64,000 nt of DNA from Novipirellula artificiosorum (GTDB lineage: Bacteria > Planctomycetota > Planctomycetia > Pirellulales > Pirellulaceae), in NCBI RefSeq assembly GCF_007860135.1, contig NZ_SJPV01000001.1, positions 1,423,299-1,487,298 of the forward strand. The letters are read 5' to 3'. Positions 21,017 to 29,641 of the stretch are shown piece by piece (positions within the stretch are counted from its first letter, which is position 1; every line of letters begins with the position of its first letter). The notes beneath the pieces were generated by a model. That model had not been told where the DNA came from and did not search any database. It was given only the letters and a program-made list of their open reading frames with translations. The position numbers and the translations under genes were made by a program.

Positions 21017-21955
21017 GTGAACAGTCAGTTTTCAATCGGCTTTGTAATCGCGCTAGTGATCGGTCTTGCTGCCGGTGCTTTGTGGCCAAAATATAGCGAT
21101 TCACTATGGAGCGATTCATCCTCGCTGTCTAACAATGCTCAACAAATCCGTTTCACCGATTCCGGAAGAGGTTACGGAGGACAGGGATTTGACCAAGGTA
21201 GAGGCCGGTTCCAATCCGGTTCGGCAGGGCAATGTGCCGGGAATCGAGGTATGGGATCACAGCAAGGGAACCGAGGATGTAGCTCTAGCGGGTGCAGCGA
21301 TTCCAATCATGCGTCCGCGGGTGGTTGTTCGGGCAATCAAGGATCCGGCCGAGGCCAAGGAAATCACGGAGGTAACAATGGTGGATGTTCAGGAAGTGAC
21401 CATTCGGGACATGGCCAGCAAGGTGGCGGGTGCAGTGGTGGCTGCGAAGAAGCTCATGGCGGCGCTGGTTCACCTGGAAACGGTCAGGGGCGCGGAGACG
21501 GCCGAGCCCAAGGGAGATTTGGAAGAAACCGGAGTGTAGCCCTCATCTCGACGCCAAATGGTCTCGGAAAACAGAGGCACCAAGGCGGAAACGCTCATGC
21601 GGGAGGTTGCCAGGAAGCTAACGGGCAATGCGATTCACAATCGGTTTGCTCGGAGGGCAACACATCGTCTTATTGCCAAGCCAACTCTTCCGGCCAGCGC
21701 CAAAGCTGCAGTGACTCCGGTGATGCTCATGGATCATGCCAATCGACTGAAAATCGTGACGCAGTCAATCACGAACAAAAAGCTAAGGAACGGCACGGCG
21801 AACCTTCCGCCGAACATCACAGCCCTGGCATGGGCATGGGCATGGGCATGGGCATGGGACGCGGTTGGGGACGAGGTCTTTCTGAATTCTCTGAAGACTC
21901 CACAGAGGATTCTGTGGAGCAAGAGAATGCTGATGAGGCTCAAACAAGGGACTAA
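21017..21955 (+). CDS. Membrane-anchored Gly/Cys/His-rich low-complexity protein
   Basis: 312 residues from a GTG start six bases after AGGAGA. Residues 5-24 form one hydrophobic helix (IGFVIALVIGLAAGALWP), an uncleaved anchor or signal. The rest is Gly/Ser/Gln/Asn-rich with regularly spaced Cys (GCSSSGCSD, GGCSGG, GCQEANGQCD) and many His, ending in a Met-Gly run coded by GGGCAT hexamers (about 21830-21862) and an acidic tail. The Cys/His richness suggests metal binding, but this is inference. The DUF4405 membrane gene follows 108 bp later on the same strand and is the likely partner. No family recognised. Confidence 0.7.
   Translation: MNSQFSIGFVIALVIGLAAGALWPKYSDSLWSDSSSLSNNAQQIRFTDSGRGYGGQGFDQGRGRFQSGSAGQCAGNRGMGSQQGNRGCSSSGCSDSNHASAGGCSGNQGSGRGQGNHGGNNGGCSGSDHSGHGQQGGGCSGGCEEAHGGAGSPGNGQGRGDGRAQGRFGRNRSVALISTPNGLGKQRHQGGNAHAGGCQEANGQCDSQSVCSEGNTSSYCQANSSGQRQSCSDSGDAHGSCQSTENRDAVNHEQKAKERHGEPSAEHHSPGMGMGMGMGMGRGWGRGLSEFSEDSTEDSVEQENADEAQTRD
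21830..21862 (+). repeat. Hexanucleotide tandem repeat (GGGCAT)n
   Basis: About five GGGCAT units in frame encode MG repeats near the C-terminus of the Gly/Cys-rich protein. Repeat number can vary by slippage without a frameshift. Confidence 0.85.
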
Positions 21956-22063
21956 GCCCATAAAAACCACAGAGTGCGGCGTGGATCAATGACGTAGAGA
22001 TTTCTCGCCGCACTTCCCGAACGGGTTCTCGTCAAACGCACTGATCAAGTAAGGAATCATGCC

Positions 22064-22645
22064 ATGTCTTCCGCCGATTTCGCAAATCCCGATACGAGCG
22101 TCCCCAGTCGCAAGCGGCGTGCTCGTGCAGAAATCACCAAGCCAAGTGTTGCTGCATCGGTCGAACGTCCATTTAGCCTCCGTGGCTTTATTTCCATTCT
22201 GCTGGTGTTCTGCTTGTTCATGATGTTGATTTCTGGTTTCCTTCTCTACATTGCCCCGCGAGGACGGGTTGCCAACTGGACATCATGGACCGCCCTCGCT
22301 CTTCGACGCGACCAATGGGTGGCGGTACACATCAATTCAAGCTTGATCTTTATCGTTGCGGCCCTTTTTCATTTGATCAAAAACTGGTCGCGTATGGTTG
22401 GCTACCTCAAACAGAGATCCAGCATGCGAGTCAATATGAAACGGGAACTCGCCGCAGCGTTCGTTTTGACCAGTCTAATCCTTGCCGCAACGATCTTCGA
22501 GCTACCGCCCATTAGCATACCGATTGAGCTCAAGTACAAACTGAGAGATAGCTGGGAGCAAACGAGCGACCAACCAACTTCATCCAAAGTGATTACGATC
22601 AACAATTCGTTGCCTGGGGATCGTGTTTTGTCGTCGCTATCTTGA
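22064..22645 (+). CDS. DUF4405 membrane protein, apparently short at the C-terminus
   Basis: 193 residues. Hydrophobic helices are at about 42-65 (ISILLVFCLFMMLISGFLLY), 85-105 (VAVHINSSLIFIVAALFHL) and 122-140. His residues within the second helix resemble heme b ligands of cytochrome-b-like DUF4405 proteins, which sit in electron-transfer clusters. The family usually continues beyond LRDSWEQTS with another conserved segment; here the frame soon stops after a divergent tail (ITINNSLPGD), so the C-terminus may have been lost. It follows the Gly/Cys-rich gene and may form a small redox module with it. Confidence 0.75.
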   Translation: MSSADFANPDTSVPSRKRRARAEITKPSVAASVERPFSLRGFISILLVFCLFMMLISGFLLYIAPRGRVANWTSWTALALRRDQWVAVHINSSLIFIVAALFHLIKNWSRMVGYLKQRSSMRVNMKRELAAAFVLTSLILAATIFELPPISIPIELKYKLRDSWEQTSDQPTSSKVITINNSLPGDRVLSSLS

Positions 22646-22669
22646 ACGAGCGTTGGAATTGTTGAAAAA

Positions 22670-22981
22670 CTACGGACAATGGACTACGACCGAAGTCATC
22701 AGACGCTTGATCCGGCTCTCGTGACGAGCCTGGCATTCCAGCTCCGTCAGTTCGGCTAGGTCTTGAATATGGCTGAGATCCTCCGCTGCCGCGCGATCGG
22801 CCGACGATTGAAACTGGTCGCGAAACATCGATGAACGCGGAGTGGCCGAGATCGCGTTTACAAATGGAAGATCATCAGCGACCACCAGGTCACGGCGACC
22901 ACTGTGAAGTTTGCGGTCGAAGTTTACGATTTTGCTTGCCTCGAACGATTGCCAGATCTCCAAGTACTGGTGCCGGGCCAA
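22670..22981 (-). pseudogene. Possible gene fragment, unknown
   Basis: A protein-like frame with ARHQYLEIWQSFEASKIV and ELECQARHESRIKRL runs about 100 residues; it stays open further upstream to about 23090 without an ATG in frame. There is no good start and no recognised domain. It lies downstream of a truncated sigma factor on the same strand. A decayed gene is more likely than an intact one. Confidence 0.3.
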
Positions 22982-23197
22982 CCGGGGGTGGCGGGTAAAA
23001 AAACAGATCGACGTTAGCCAGTGGCCAACGGACGATTCGACTGGCCAACCAGTGCGTTCGAGTCTGCCACTTCCCGGCTCGCTGCATTCACCTCAGTGGG
23101 TGTGTTGAGCAATACCAACGGGGACGCCTGAGGCACGGTGCTCAAACGGGCCACCGTTGTAACCGCACGGTCACGCTCATGGCGCTAACGTGGCCGC

Positions 23198-23554
23198 CTA
23201 TTCCAATGTGGACGAGGGTTGCATGTTGGCCTTCTTGTACTCCCAATCGTGGGCCAGGAAGTGCTTCAATGCGCCGAGCAGATAGGATCGAAACCGGCCA
23301 CGCTCTGGCTCGGCAGAAGCGAATCCGCGGGTCTCGATGAGGCGGGCGAAGAAGGACTGCGTCAGGTCCTCGGCATCGGTTGGAGAATATCCGCGATTGC
23401 GCACGAAGGTATAGAGAGGATACCAGTATGCCTTGCAGAGCTCCTCTAAAGCCTCTTGAGCCTGCGTCTGGCTCGCCCCGTCTGGTTTCGCTGCAACCAC
23501 CAGACTCCAATGCGTGGTAGCGAATTCGCGGGCGCCTTGCGGATCATTATCCAT
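23198..23554 (-). pseudogene. ECF-type RNA polymerase sigma factor, truncated
   Basis: 118 residues that match the N-terminal half of planctomycete ECF-like sigma factors: FATTHWSLVVAA at the start, then LCKAYWYPLYTFVRNRGYS and the region-2 core AEDLTQSFFARLIE with RFRSYLLGALKHFLAHD. A stop follows KKANMQPSSTLE, before the linker and the sigma-4 helix-turn-helix that binds the -35 element. Neither other frame restores region 4 within the next 200 bp. These sigma factors normally run near 190-200 residues, so this copy should be inactive. Confidence 0.7.
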
Positions 23555-23990
23555 TCATCATAGCGGCGGGGAGCTCGGTTGGTGCTGGGGGACACCGGAG
23601 CCGGATCGGATCGCGGGAATCAAACCTTCGACAACCGCGATTTGCCAGACTACGGCGGACATCGCGACCGATGCGAGTTCCGCAGTCTGCTTCGTGCACG
23701 AGGATGCATCGACCTCGCGGCGTTCACTCAGACTCTTCGACGCACAGTTCGTGAAGAATCCGACACCGTTTGTCGGAACTGTGCAGCGAAGTGGCGTTAT
23801 GAAGCGGTGTCGACTTCGGCGCGGCTGAGTTTCTAGCTGCTTTCCTCGCAGCTCGCCCGATCGCCTTCGTTACAATATGACTAATCACGCCATGAACCGG
23901 AAATCGCGAGGCGCGGTCGTGACTGCTCGCCGGATTTGGCGATCCTGGTTACGTTGAGATGCTCCGTGGCGGTAGTAATACGACAAAAAA
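23555..23990. other. Intergenic region with a degenerate hairpin repeat and a promoter candidate
   Basis: No gene recognised. Around 23690-23720 it carries GAGGATGCATCGACCTCGC, a degenerate form of the repeat seen at 24920, 28530 and 29465. A promoter candidate for the next gene is at its right end. Confidence 0.4.
23954..23981 (+). promoter_or_regulatory. Candidate sigma-70-like promoter of the Zeta-type gene
   Basis: TTGAGA and TAATAC are separated by 16 bp; the -10 box ends only 9 bp before the ATG at 23991. If used, the transcript would be leaderless or nearly so, consistent with the absence of a ribosome site. Confidence 0.4.
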
Positions 23991-24587
23991 ATGGGGCGAG
24001 GATTGGCTGAGACGCCACAACTGCTAATTGTCGGTGGTCCGAACGGGGCTGGCAAAACGACCGTCGCATTGCAATACGCGTCGTCGGAGGCAATTGCGTA
24101 CATTGGCGCTGATGCAATTGCTGCACTGATTGCTCCTGACGATCCGACCTCTGCTCGGGTTGATGCAGCGAGACAGTTTATTCGATCCGTCGATGATATT
24201 ATTGCGGACAAGGGTTCTTGTGTGGTGGAATCGACGTTGTCCGGGCGATCGTTTCGAACCCGCATTCTTGAAGCGCGAAACCTTGGATACGAAATCACGA
24301 TTGTCTTTGTCTTCGTTGATTCGGTCGATGTTTGTATTGCACGCGTCGCAGAACGCGTCCGCAAGGGTGGACATGACGTGCCGGAATCAGACATACGGCG
24401 CCGTTATGTTCGTAGCATCAAGAACTTCTGGTTGCGCTATCGCGAATTGGCCGACAATTGGGTTGTGCTTTACAATGGAGGAAGTCGGATACAAGATGTA
24501 TCAACTGGATCGCGTCGCGAATTGACCGTTCGGGATGCGACTCTCCACAAGGCCTTTTTGAAACTGGTTGAATCGCTGAATGATTAA
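23991..24587 (+). CDS. Zeta-toxin-like P-loop kinase
   Basis: 198 residues. The N-terminus has a Walker A motif VGGPNGAGKTT at about residues 14-24, then IGADAIAALIAP and VVESTLSGRSF, where the Glu-Ser-Thr resembles the substrate-binding region of Zeta/PezT toxins. It ends with RRRYVRSIKNFWLRYRELAD, an arginine-rich lid. Zeta toxins phosphorylate UDP-N-acetylglucosamine and poison peptidoglycan synthesis; related chromosomal proteins have uncharacterised roles. The following small gene overlaps by 8 bp and is the obvious partner. Whether it is toxic is not shown by sequence. Confidence 0.85.
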   Translation: MGRGLAETPQLLIVGGPNGAGKTTVALQYASSEAIAYIGADAIAALIAPDDPTSARVDAARQFIRSVDDIIADKGSCVVESTLSGRSFRTRILEARNLGYEITIVFVFVDSVDVCIARVAERVRKGGHDVPESDIRRRYVRSIKNFWLRYRELADNWVVLYNGGSRIQDVSTGSRRELTVRDATLHKAFLKLVESLND

Positions 24588-24810
24588 GAAATCGATTTTG
24601 ACCGCTGAGCAATACGCCAAGATTGATGAACTCGTGCGACAGGGAAGCATCGCGGTTGACAAGGCTCAAGACGAAAGCAGGCGTCTGGGTGTGCCTAATG
24701 TCTATTCCATCAACGGCCGACTTTACTATGAAACTCGAACTGGCGAACTCTCCGTTTCGGACCCTGGCGTTAACGCCCCAGAAACAGGTGATGAACGGAA
24801 GTCGCAGTAG
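24580..24810 (+). CDS. Small partner protein of the Zeta-type kinase, possible antitoxin
   Basis: 76 residues. The start overlaps the end of the Zeta-type gene by 8 bp, indicating translational coupling. The sequence is helical at first (LTAEQYAKIDELVRQGSIAVDKAQDESRRLG), then has a short strand-rich part VYSINGRLYYETRTGEL. It does not look like the classical Epsilon antitoxin and is encoded after, not before, the toxin. An antitoxin role is inferred from size, overlap and strand. Confidence 0.65.
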   Translation: MIKKSILTAEQYAKIDELVRQGSIAVDKAQDESRRLGVPNVYSINGRLYYETRTGELSVSDPGVNAPETGDERKSQ

Positions 24811-24917
24811 CCGGTCAATTTCGTAATAGTCGATCAAATCCCGCGACTTGCTAGTCGCATGTTCCGCTGTATTCACAAGGGCTTGGGATCAGCCCTTATC
24901 GCCCTCGGCTCTCACTT

Positions 24918-24947
24918 CCGCAACTCGCGTAGGTTGCATCGACCGAA
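24918..24947 (+). repeat. GCAACTCGC-GGTTGCATCG repeat, copy A
   Basis: CGCAACTCGCGTAGGTTGCA followed by TCGACCG. It matches copies at about 28533 and 29465. Homology to the lipase family starts right at its 3' edge. Confidence 0.6.
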
Positions 24948-25549
24948 CAGAGTTCGGTCGAGTGCTTCGCCACTACGTTGAAGTCGATGGCGGCGACGCT
25001 CACCGGGTGTACTTTCAGGGCACGCCGCATCTGGGTAGCAACCTTGCGGCGCTGCGAAGTTTGCTGGAAGTCGGACAATTCATCGGTGACTTGAACTTTG
25101 GCTTCGATGCTGCGTTGGCCTCTGCCATTCGCGACGGGCACGGACAGATCTCGCATGACCTACTGCCAGATAGCATGTTCCTAACTTACTTGAATCGTCC
25201 GTCGCGGCCTCGACATCTGGAACGCTACGCAATCTACCGCGGGAAAGCGTTCTCGCGAACGCGGTCGTTTTTTGTGCGAGCCGCTTTGTCATCGACAATC
25301 AAATCGCTTGCACGGCGACTGGACGAGGACGGCAGCGACGACATCAGTGTCGAATTCGCCCGCGCAGCCCTCGATACACTGGTGTTGCCCGACGAGATCT
25401 TCGAGGGCGATCTGTGTGTGACGTCCCTTAGTGCCCAGTTTGAAGGGGTGGAAAAAATCTACGACTATCGGCTCAACCATACGGCATTGCCGCGTGATCC
25501 AGACGTGGTTGAGCACTTGGCCCAACAACTGGTTTCGGACAACCAGTGA
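24941..25549 (+). pseudogene. C-terminal half of a lipase-like alpha/beta hydrolase
   Basis: From about 24944 the frame aligns with the C-terminal half of serine lipases/esterases: FGRVLRHYVEVDGGDAHRV, then the hallmark FQGTPHLGSNLAAL, LLPDSMFLTYLNRP, and the catalytic-His region LNHTALPRDPDVVEHL. The part that should hold the nucleophile elbow (GHSxGG) lies where the repeat copy A now sits. An in-frame TTG at 24848 could start translation but adds no lipase sequence. Without the serine it should be inactive as a hydrolase. Confidence 0.65.
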
Positions 25550-26333
25550 GTGACACGCAGATCAACGATTCCCGACTCAGCCGCATTCAATGTCGATTAG
25601 AAGTCGATAAGCACGATTTCTCGCCGGGCTCAGGCTGGTTGTTCGGTTTTCAACTCCTCTGGTTTCGCATCTGGCGATCAGAGCGCAATTATTTAAGGGC
25701 GAGGAGGGGGCAATAGCGGACTCTGGTATTGCGTTACAAAGACGCTTCGGTCGAAGTGAAAATCGCGTCGGTGTCTTCAGAATCCGGACAACGACACGCC
25801 GAAACGGCCTCAACCGAAGACGCACCGGTTTCATCGACCGACGCGAGTCCGCGGGATTGCTTCGATGCACACTTCCCGAAATCGAGGACTACCCGACAAA
25901 AAACGGCTCATCCGACGGAAGCGCGCGGAACCCAGACTCGAGGTTTTTTTGGAGGTATGGCTCCGGTGTCCAATGATGTCTTAGAAAAGAGTCCCCGACG
26001 GACGGTCGTTCGCCGGGAACCGGTAGCACCCTTGGCGCACCGTCGACCGGGATATCCCTTGTCAAGTTGCACCTCTGCAGAGCTCGACTCCGTTTCTCCC
26101 GGAAACTGCACGATAACCAGTGAAAATAGCTCCTGCCAGCAATGATGGGACACCGGAGAGATGCCTCGAAAACCTCCTGCGCACGCTTCCGCCGGATGAG
26201 CCAAAAAAACTGCGCTGAATCTGCTAACTTACGGCGCTGATCACACTGAAGCGGCGAAGCGGCGAAGCGGATTGCTTCAAGAGCTTTTCGCAAATGGGGT
26301 CAACGGTTCATGTTCGACGACGTGTTGACAATG

Positions 26334-26358
26334 GTTGCATCGGCCTCAGCGAGTTGCG
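26334..26358. repeat. GGTTGCATCG / CGAGTTGCG repeat relative, copy D
   Basis: GGTTGCATCGGCC followed by GCGAGTTGCG. It contains both half-elements of the other copies, but with the CGCAACTCGC half inverted. Confidence 0.4.
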
Positions 26359-26369
26359 TTGAGCTCGCA

Positions 26370-26397
26370 CTCGCATCGGTGAACTCACCGATGCGAG
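26370..26397. repeat. Perfect 13-bp palindromic hairpin
   Basis: CTCGCATCGGTGA and TCACCGATGCGAG separated by AC. There is no U-run on either side, so a terminator is unlikely; cruciform or protein-binding site remain possible. Confidence 0.6.
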
Positions 26398-26758
26398 CAA
26401 GCAAGGAGCGTTTCGTCGGATCTCAACGCGTCTTCCCTGCGAGCGTGGTTCACATCGACCCGTTGGAGTTAAGCAGCCAGGGCGAGCCTGACCGAAGCAG
26501 TCTTGCGGTCGCTCCAACTTGGGCGGGCGGCTGTCGACGCCGGGGTAAGGAACGCCGTTGGCCGTTCATCAACCTCCAATTCTAGGGTCCAGAAGTAAAG
26601 GTCGACACAATCGTTCGCAGTGTGCGAGTGTGCCCGGATTGTGCGAATACTCTCGCACAAAGCCGTTAACTCATCGTCACCGCGATTTGTTTGCTGATCG
26701 GCACAGCGATTGCTGTACTTGCCAACTGAGTGACACGCCAGCACTATTGGAGATTCAG

Positions 26759-28156
26759 ATGGTGGCAATCCAATGGAAGAACGTATCCGACTGTTGTTTA
26801 AAAGTGTTTGTTTGTGCGATCATTTTGGCGTCCAGCAATGCGTTTGCTGATGAACCCACATCGTCTGGAAAGGTTCAGTTGCGGTGGAAATTTGGAAATG
26901 GGCAAACATTCTACTACGCGCAGCGAGATGAGTACGCTGCCCGCGAAACCGTCGACGGTGCCGTCCACGAAACCACCAATCGACGCACCACTCTGTACAG
27001 CTGGGAGGTCATTTTAGAGGGTGAAGCGTCGGCAATTGGTGTTAGTTTCGAGCGTGTCAAACGCGAATCGATCACACCGGAACGAACGATCACGACGGAC
27101 ACATACATGCCTTTGGGGGCGAACGACTTGGATCCCGAGGAGAAATTCTTTCAAGACGAGGTTTTTCGCTTCGTGCAGTCGCACTTTTTGTTTTACGCGA
27201 CACCAGACGGCGGCACGGTTTTGCCAGAAGAAGTTCCAGGAATCGAGATAGAACCGTGGATGAGAGTTCCTGAAGCGATCAGCGACCCGCGAACCTTCAC
27301 TCCGGGGGATACGGTCGGATTGCCAAAGAATGCGGTGTCGATCGGTGATTCCTGGACGGTCCCGCTTTACGACGGCAAGGGGACGAGTCGGTTTCAACTT
27401 GTCGGTCAGGAAATTCGGCTCGGACACCGTTGCTGGCTGATCGAAGGTCAAACGACCTACCATCAGATGCCTGAATTTTTGAGTCAACATCCGGACCTCG
27501 AAAGCATCCGTTCCGGCCCAAGAATAAGCACGTATTGTTTCGATTCGGAACTTGGCCGACTCGTTCAAGGTGAGGAAAAGACCCCACTACAGATGAAGTT
27601 TCGCGACGGCAGAGTTGCTGAAACTACCGTGCGGGTGATGCGGCGATTGATGGAATCGCCACTCGAGCCGGTGACGATGAAAGTGACTCGCAAAATCGCA
27701 GGCGGCCAAACCATCACGCTAGCGTATCGTGGCGGTTCGCCCACAAACTCGCAGTGTGCTTGGGCGGACGTCGCGAGCGCGGGCGTCGGCTTTGGCGCAA
27801 CTCAGCTTCCTGACGGAAAAGTTGACGTGTCAGAATTAGCGTGGTCGATCGTCTTGACTCCGAAAGTAGCCGATATTCAATCGGTTCGAGTGTATGACGT
27901 CACTTTCGCTTCAGCGGTGCTAATGTTGGATGATAACCCCCCCAAGGTTACCGATAAGTCGATGGTCCTGCTACTTAAAAAGTTGCCTATCAGCGATCCG
28001 CTGGCGCGATGGTTTCACGAAGACGTTGCGACGGAACGGATCTTTCGAATTGAACTGAACAACAGCCGCGGTGAAACCAAGGTGCTCCACCAAGCAATTC
28101 TGATCCAAACGGAACAAATCAGAGCATCAACTCAGCTCGCTGCTCACGACAGCTGA
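26759..28156 (+). CDS. Exported hypothetical protein
   Basis: 465 residues from the ATG at 26759, preceded by TTGGAGATTC; this start gives a signal peptide (LKVFVCAIILASSNAFA). The mature part begins QLRWKFGNGQTFYYAQRDEY and is beta-rich, a pattern seen in planctomycete exported proteins of the DUF6263-like type (inferred). A middle block ISIGDSW-like (VSIGDSWTVPLYDG) and YCFDSELGRLVQGE support one long beta domain. The C-terminal 130 residues contain a second, distinct domain (SVRVYDVTFASAVLML). No catalytic motif. No neighbours on the same transcript. Confidence 0.65.
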   Translation: MVAIQWKNVSDCCLKVFVCAIILASSNAFADEPTSSGKVQLRWKFGNGQTFYYAQRDEYAARETVDGAVHETTNRRTTLYSWEVILEGEASAIGVSFERVKRESITPERTITTDTYMPLGANDLDPEEKFFQDEVFRFVQSHFLFYATPDGGTVLPEEVPGIEIEPWMRVPEAISDPRTFTPGDTVGLPKNAVSIGDSWTVPLYDGKGTSRFQLVGQEIRLGHRCWLIEGQTTYHQMPEFLSQHPDLESIRSGPRISTYCFDSELGRLVQGEEKTPLQMKFRDGRVAETTVRVMRRLMESPLEPVTMKVTRKIAGGQTITLAYRGGSPTNSQCAWADVASAGVGFGATQLPDGKVDVSELAWSIVLTPKVADIQSVRVYDVTFASAVLMLDDNPPKVTDKSMVLLLKKLPISDPLARWFHEDVATERIFRIELNNSRGETKVLHQAILIQTEQIRASTQLAAHDS

Positions 28157-28532
28157 ACGGTCACGCGTCGATCATTTGTGGAACGCGATTGTGCGTTTCA
28201 ATTCCGCCAGCCGCCCCCGGACCGCCCTCGTTGATCTCAATCAGAAACCGCAGCAGCTCCAAAAGCTCCTCGCGATGTCTCAAATTTCAACGGTCATGAA
28301 ATCGATCGCGGCCATTGTGTCCTAGCGAGCTTTTAAGAACTTACTCGACGAGCCCATTGTCTTTCGACTCGGCGCAGGTTCGATGCCCTGCGACTTAAGA
28401 ATGTTTCCAACGGCCCGAGCTGTTTCAGTTGCGTGCGGAGGCGGCGCCAGCGACCCCAGGAGCGATCATCGATCGGCGAGGCCGGAAGATGTCAAGGGAG
28501 CGAAACAGGCCTTTTGCCGTCTCGGCAATTCG

Positions 28533-28560
28533 TTGCGCAACTCGCAGCGGTTGCATCGCC
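28533..28560 (+). repeat. GCAACTCGC-GGTTGCATCG repeat, copy B
   Basis: GTTGCGCAACTCGCAGCGGT then TGCATCGCC. In the shared frame copies A, B and C all encode RNS(R/Q)RLHRP, although none is part of a recognised protein. Confidence 0.65.
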
Positions 28561-28695
28561 CGCTAGCTCGAAGCGAAATCGCTTCCACGCACACCTCGTG
28601 AAATCTCGGACCAGATCGAATGGAAATTGCGCTCAAGTCGCTACCTGCATCGGTGTGCCGACCGTGGATAAAGCCATCAACAGGAATGCCATAAT

Positions 28696-28724
28696 TTGAC
28701 CGCCGCCAGGCGTCTGTCTATAAA
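28696..28724 (+). promoter_or_regulatory. Sigma-70-type promoter of the DUF3592-like gene
   Basis: TTGACC and TATAAA with a 17-bp spacer, ending 49 bp upstream of the ATG at 28774. Near-consensus on both boxes. Confidence 0.65.
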
Positions 28725-28773
28725 TACGGATCCGCGTTCTTGGTTCGGATCTGCATGAATTGGTGATGCCAAC

Positions 28774-29238
28774 ATGGCTCAAAGTACGTCGGAACCCCCT
28801 GAGTCGGCGCGGGTGAACAAGAAAGCAAGGGCAGTGGTTTTTGCCGCATGGGCTGTGGCAATCGTAATTGTCTGCTTGATGCAGCAATCTGACATCCGGC
28901 GTGCTTGGCGAGTATCCCGTCTTCCACGCGTACCGGGAGAAATCGTTTCCAAGCATGTCATAGATGTAAATTATCGATACTCAGTAGACGGGTCCGAGTA
29001 TACGAGCTTATGGATAGGACCCGAGCGACAGGTCAAACGCTTCGCTATCGGCCAGCCAATCGAGGTTGCCTTTTTCCCAAGTCATCCGAAACGCTCATAC
29101 ATCTATCCGGAAAACCAGTTCATGCGATCATCCGCCTTTCAAGACTTGGTGGGTTCGCTGTTGGCCTTCATTTTGATTCCCATTGTTGTTTTCTTCTTAC
29201 TGTCAAGGACTCAGGGGCTTCAGATCTGGGAAAGATGA
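28774..29238 (+). CDS. DUF3592-like small membrane protein
   Basis: 154 residues. One helix at 21-38 (AVVFAAWAVAIVIVCLMQ) and one near the C-terminus (LLAFILIPIVVFFLLS) flank an extracytoplasmic beta-rich segment with YRYSVDGSEYTSLWIGP and EVAFFPSHPKRSYIYPE. That layout, including the Y-x-VDG-x-x-Y signature, is typical of DUF3592 proteins, whose function is unknown. It has its own promoter and sits between repeat copies B and C, like a self-contained cassette. Confidence 0.75.
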   Translation: MAQSTSEPPESARVNKKARAVVFAAWAVAIVIVCLMQQSDIRRAWRVSRLPRVPGEIVSKHVIDVNYRYSVDGSEYTSLWIGPERQVKRFAIGQPIEVAFFPSHPKRSYIYPENQFMRSSAFQDLVGSLLAFILIPIVVFFLLSRTQGLQIWER

Positions 29239-29641
29239 CCCGTCCCCACCGGCCGTTTGCATGGTGGGAAGTATTCATTGGCTCCGGCTTAAGACGTCTC
29301 CCCGACCCGCCCGAGAGACCGCGCCGTTCTTTCGACCCACAGCGAGAAAAAGTCCGCCGAGGAGCTGGAGATCGAAAGGTAAGCCAGCAGTGGGACGGTC
29401 TACAACCAGATTTCCTTGATGGCACCAACGGCTGTAGAAGCACCCTTGTTTGCCGTGCAACGTCGATGCGCAACTCGCGGCGGTTGCATCGACCTCCGCG
29501 CTTTAGCTAAATCAATTCGACGCAGTTTCCCTGGAATGTCGGACTATTTTGGGGTGAATGTGCAGCGAATCGGCTGCGGTAACTAATACGCCCGCTCGAG
29601 AGCATCTTGGACGCGGCAGTGGCTTCTCTAACCGTTCTGCC
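29239..29641. other. Intergenic stretch with repeat copy C
   Basis: No gene recognised. Repeat copy C lies at 29459-29497. It separates the plus-strand accessory genes from the minus-strand cluster to the right. Confidence 0.5.
29459..29497 (+). repeat. GCAACTCGC-GGTTGCATCG repeat, copy C (best hairpin)
   Basis: The arms GTCGATGCGCAAC and GTTGCATCGAC pair perfectly except for one bulged G, with loop TCGCGGCG. A stem with an extrahelical base recalls folded integron attC sites, but the consensus core bases RYYYAAC/GTTRRRY are not matched. Confidence 0.6.

Larger units (their letters stand above)
25550..26758. other. Long non-coding stretch, probably decayed sequence
   Basis: About 1.2 kb without a convincing gene; open frames are short, compositionally erratic and lack start signals. 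It includes a 13-bp perfect stem with a 2-nt loop at 26370-26397 and another GGTTGCATCGG/GCGAGTTGCG repeat relative at 26334-26358. GAGTGACACGC occurs both at 25548 and near 26729. Confidence 0.5.
28157..28773. other. Intergenic stretch with repeat copy B and a strong promoter candidate
   Basis: No gene recognised. Repeat copy B lies at 28533-28560, and a promoter of good quality at 28696-28724 faces the next gene. Confidence 0.5.

Noticed and set aside
24918..29497. Classical integron attC sites
   Set aside because: The core consensus RYYYAAC/GTTRRRY is not satisfied and no integrase is present; kept only as a hypothesis in the findings.
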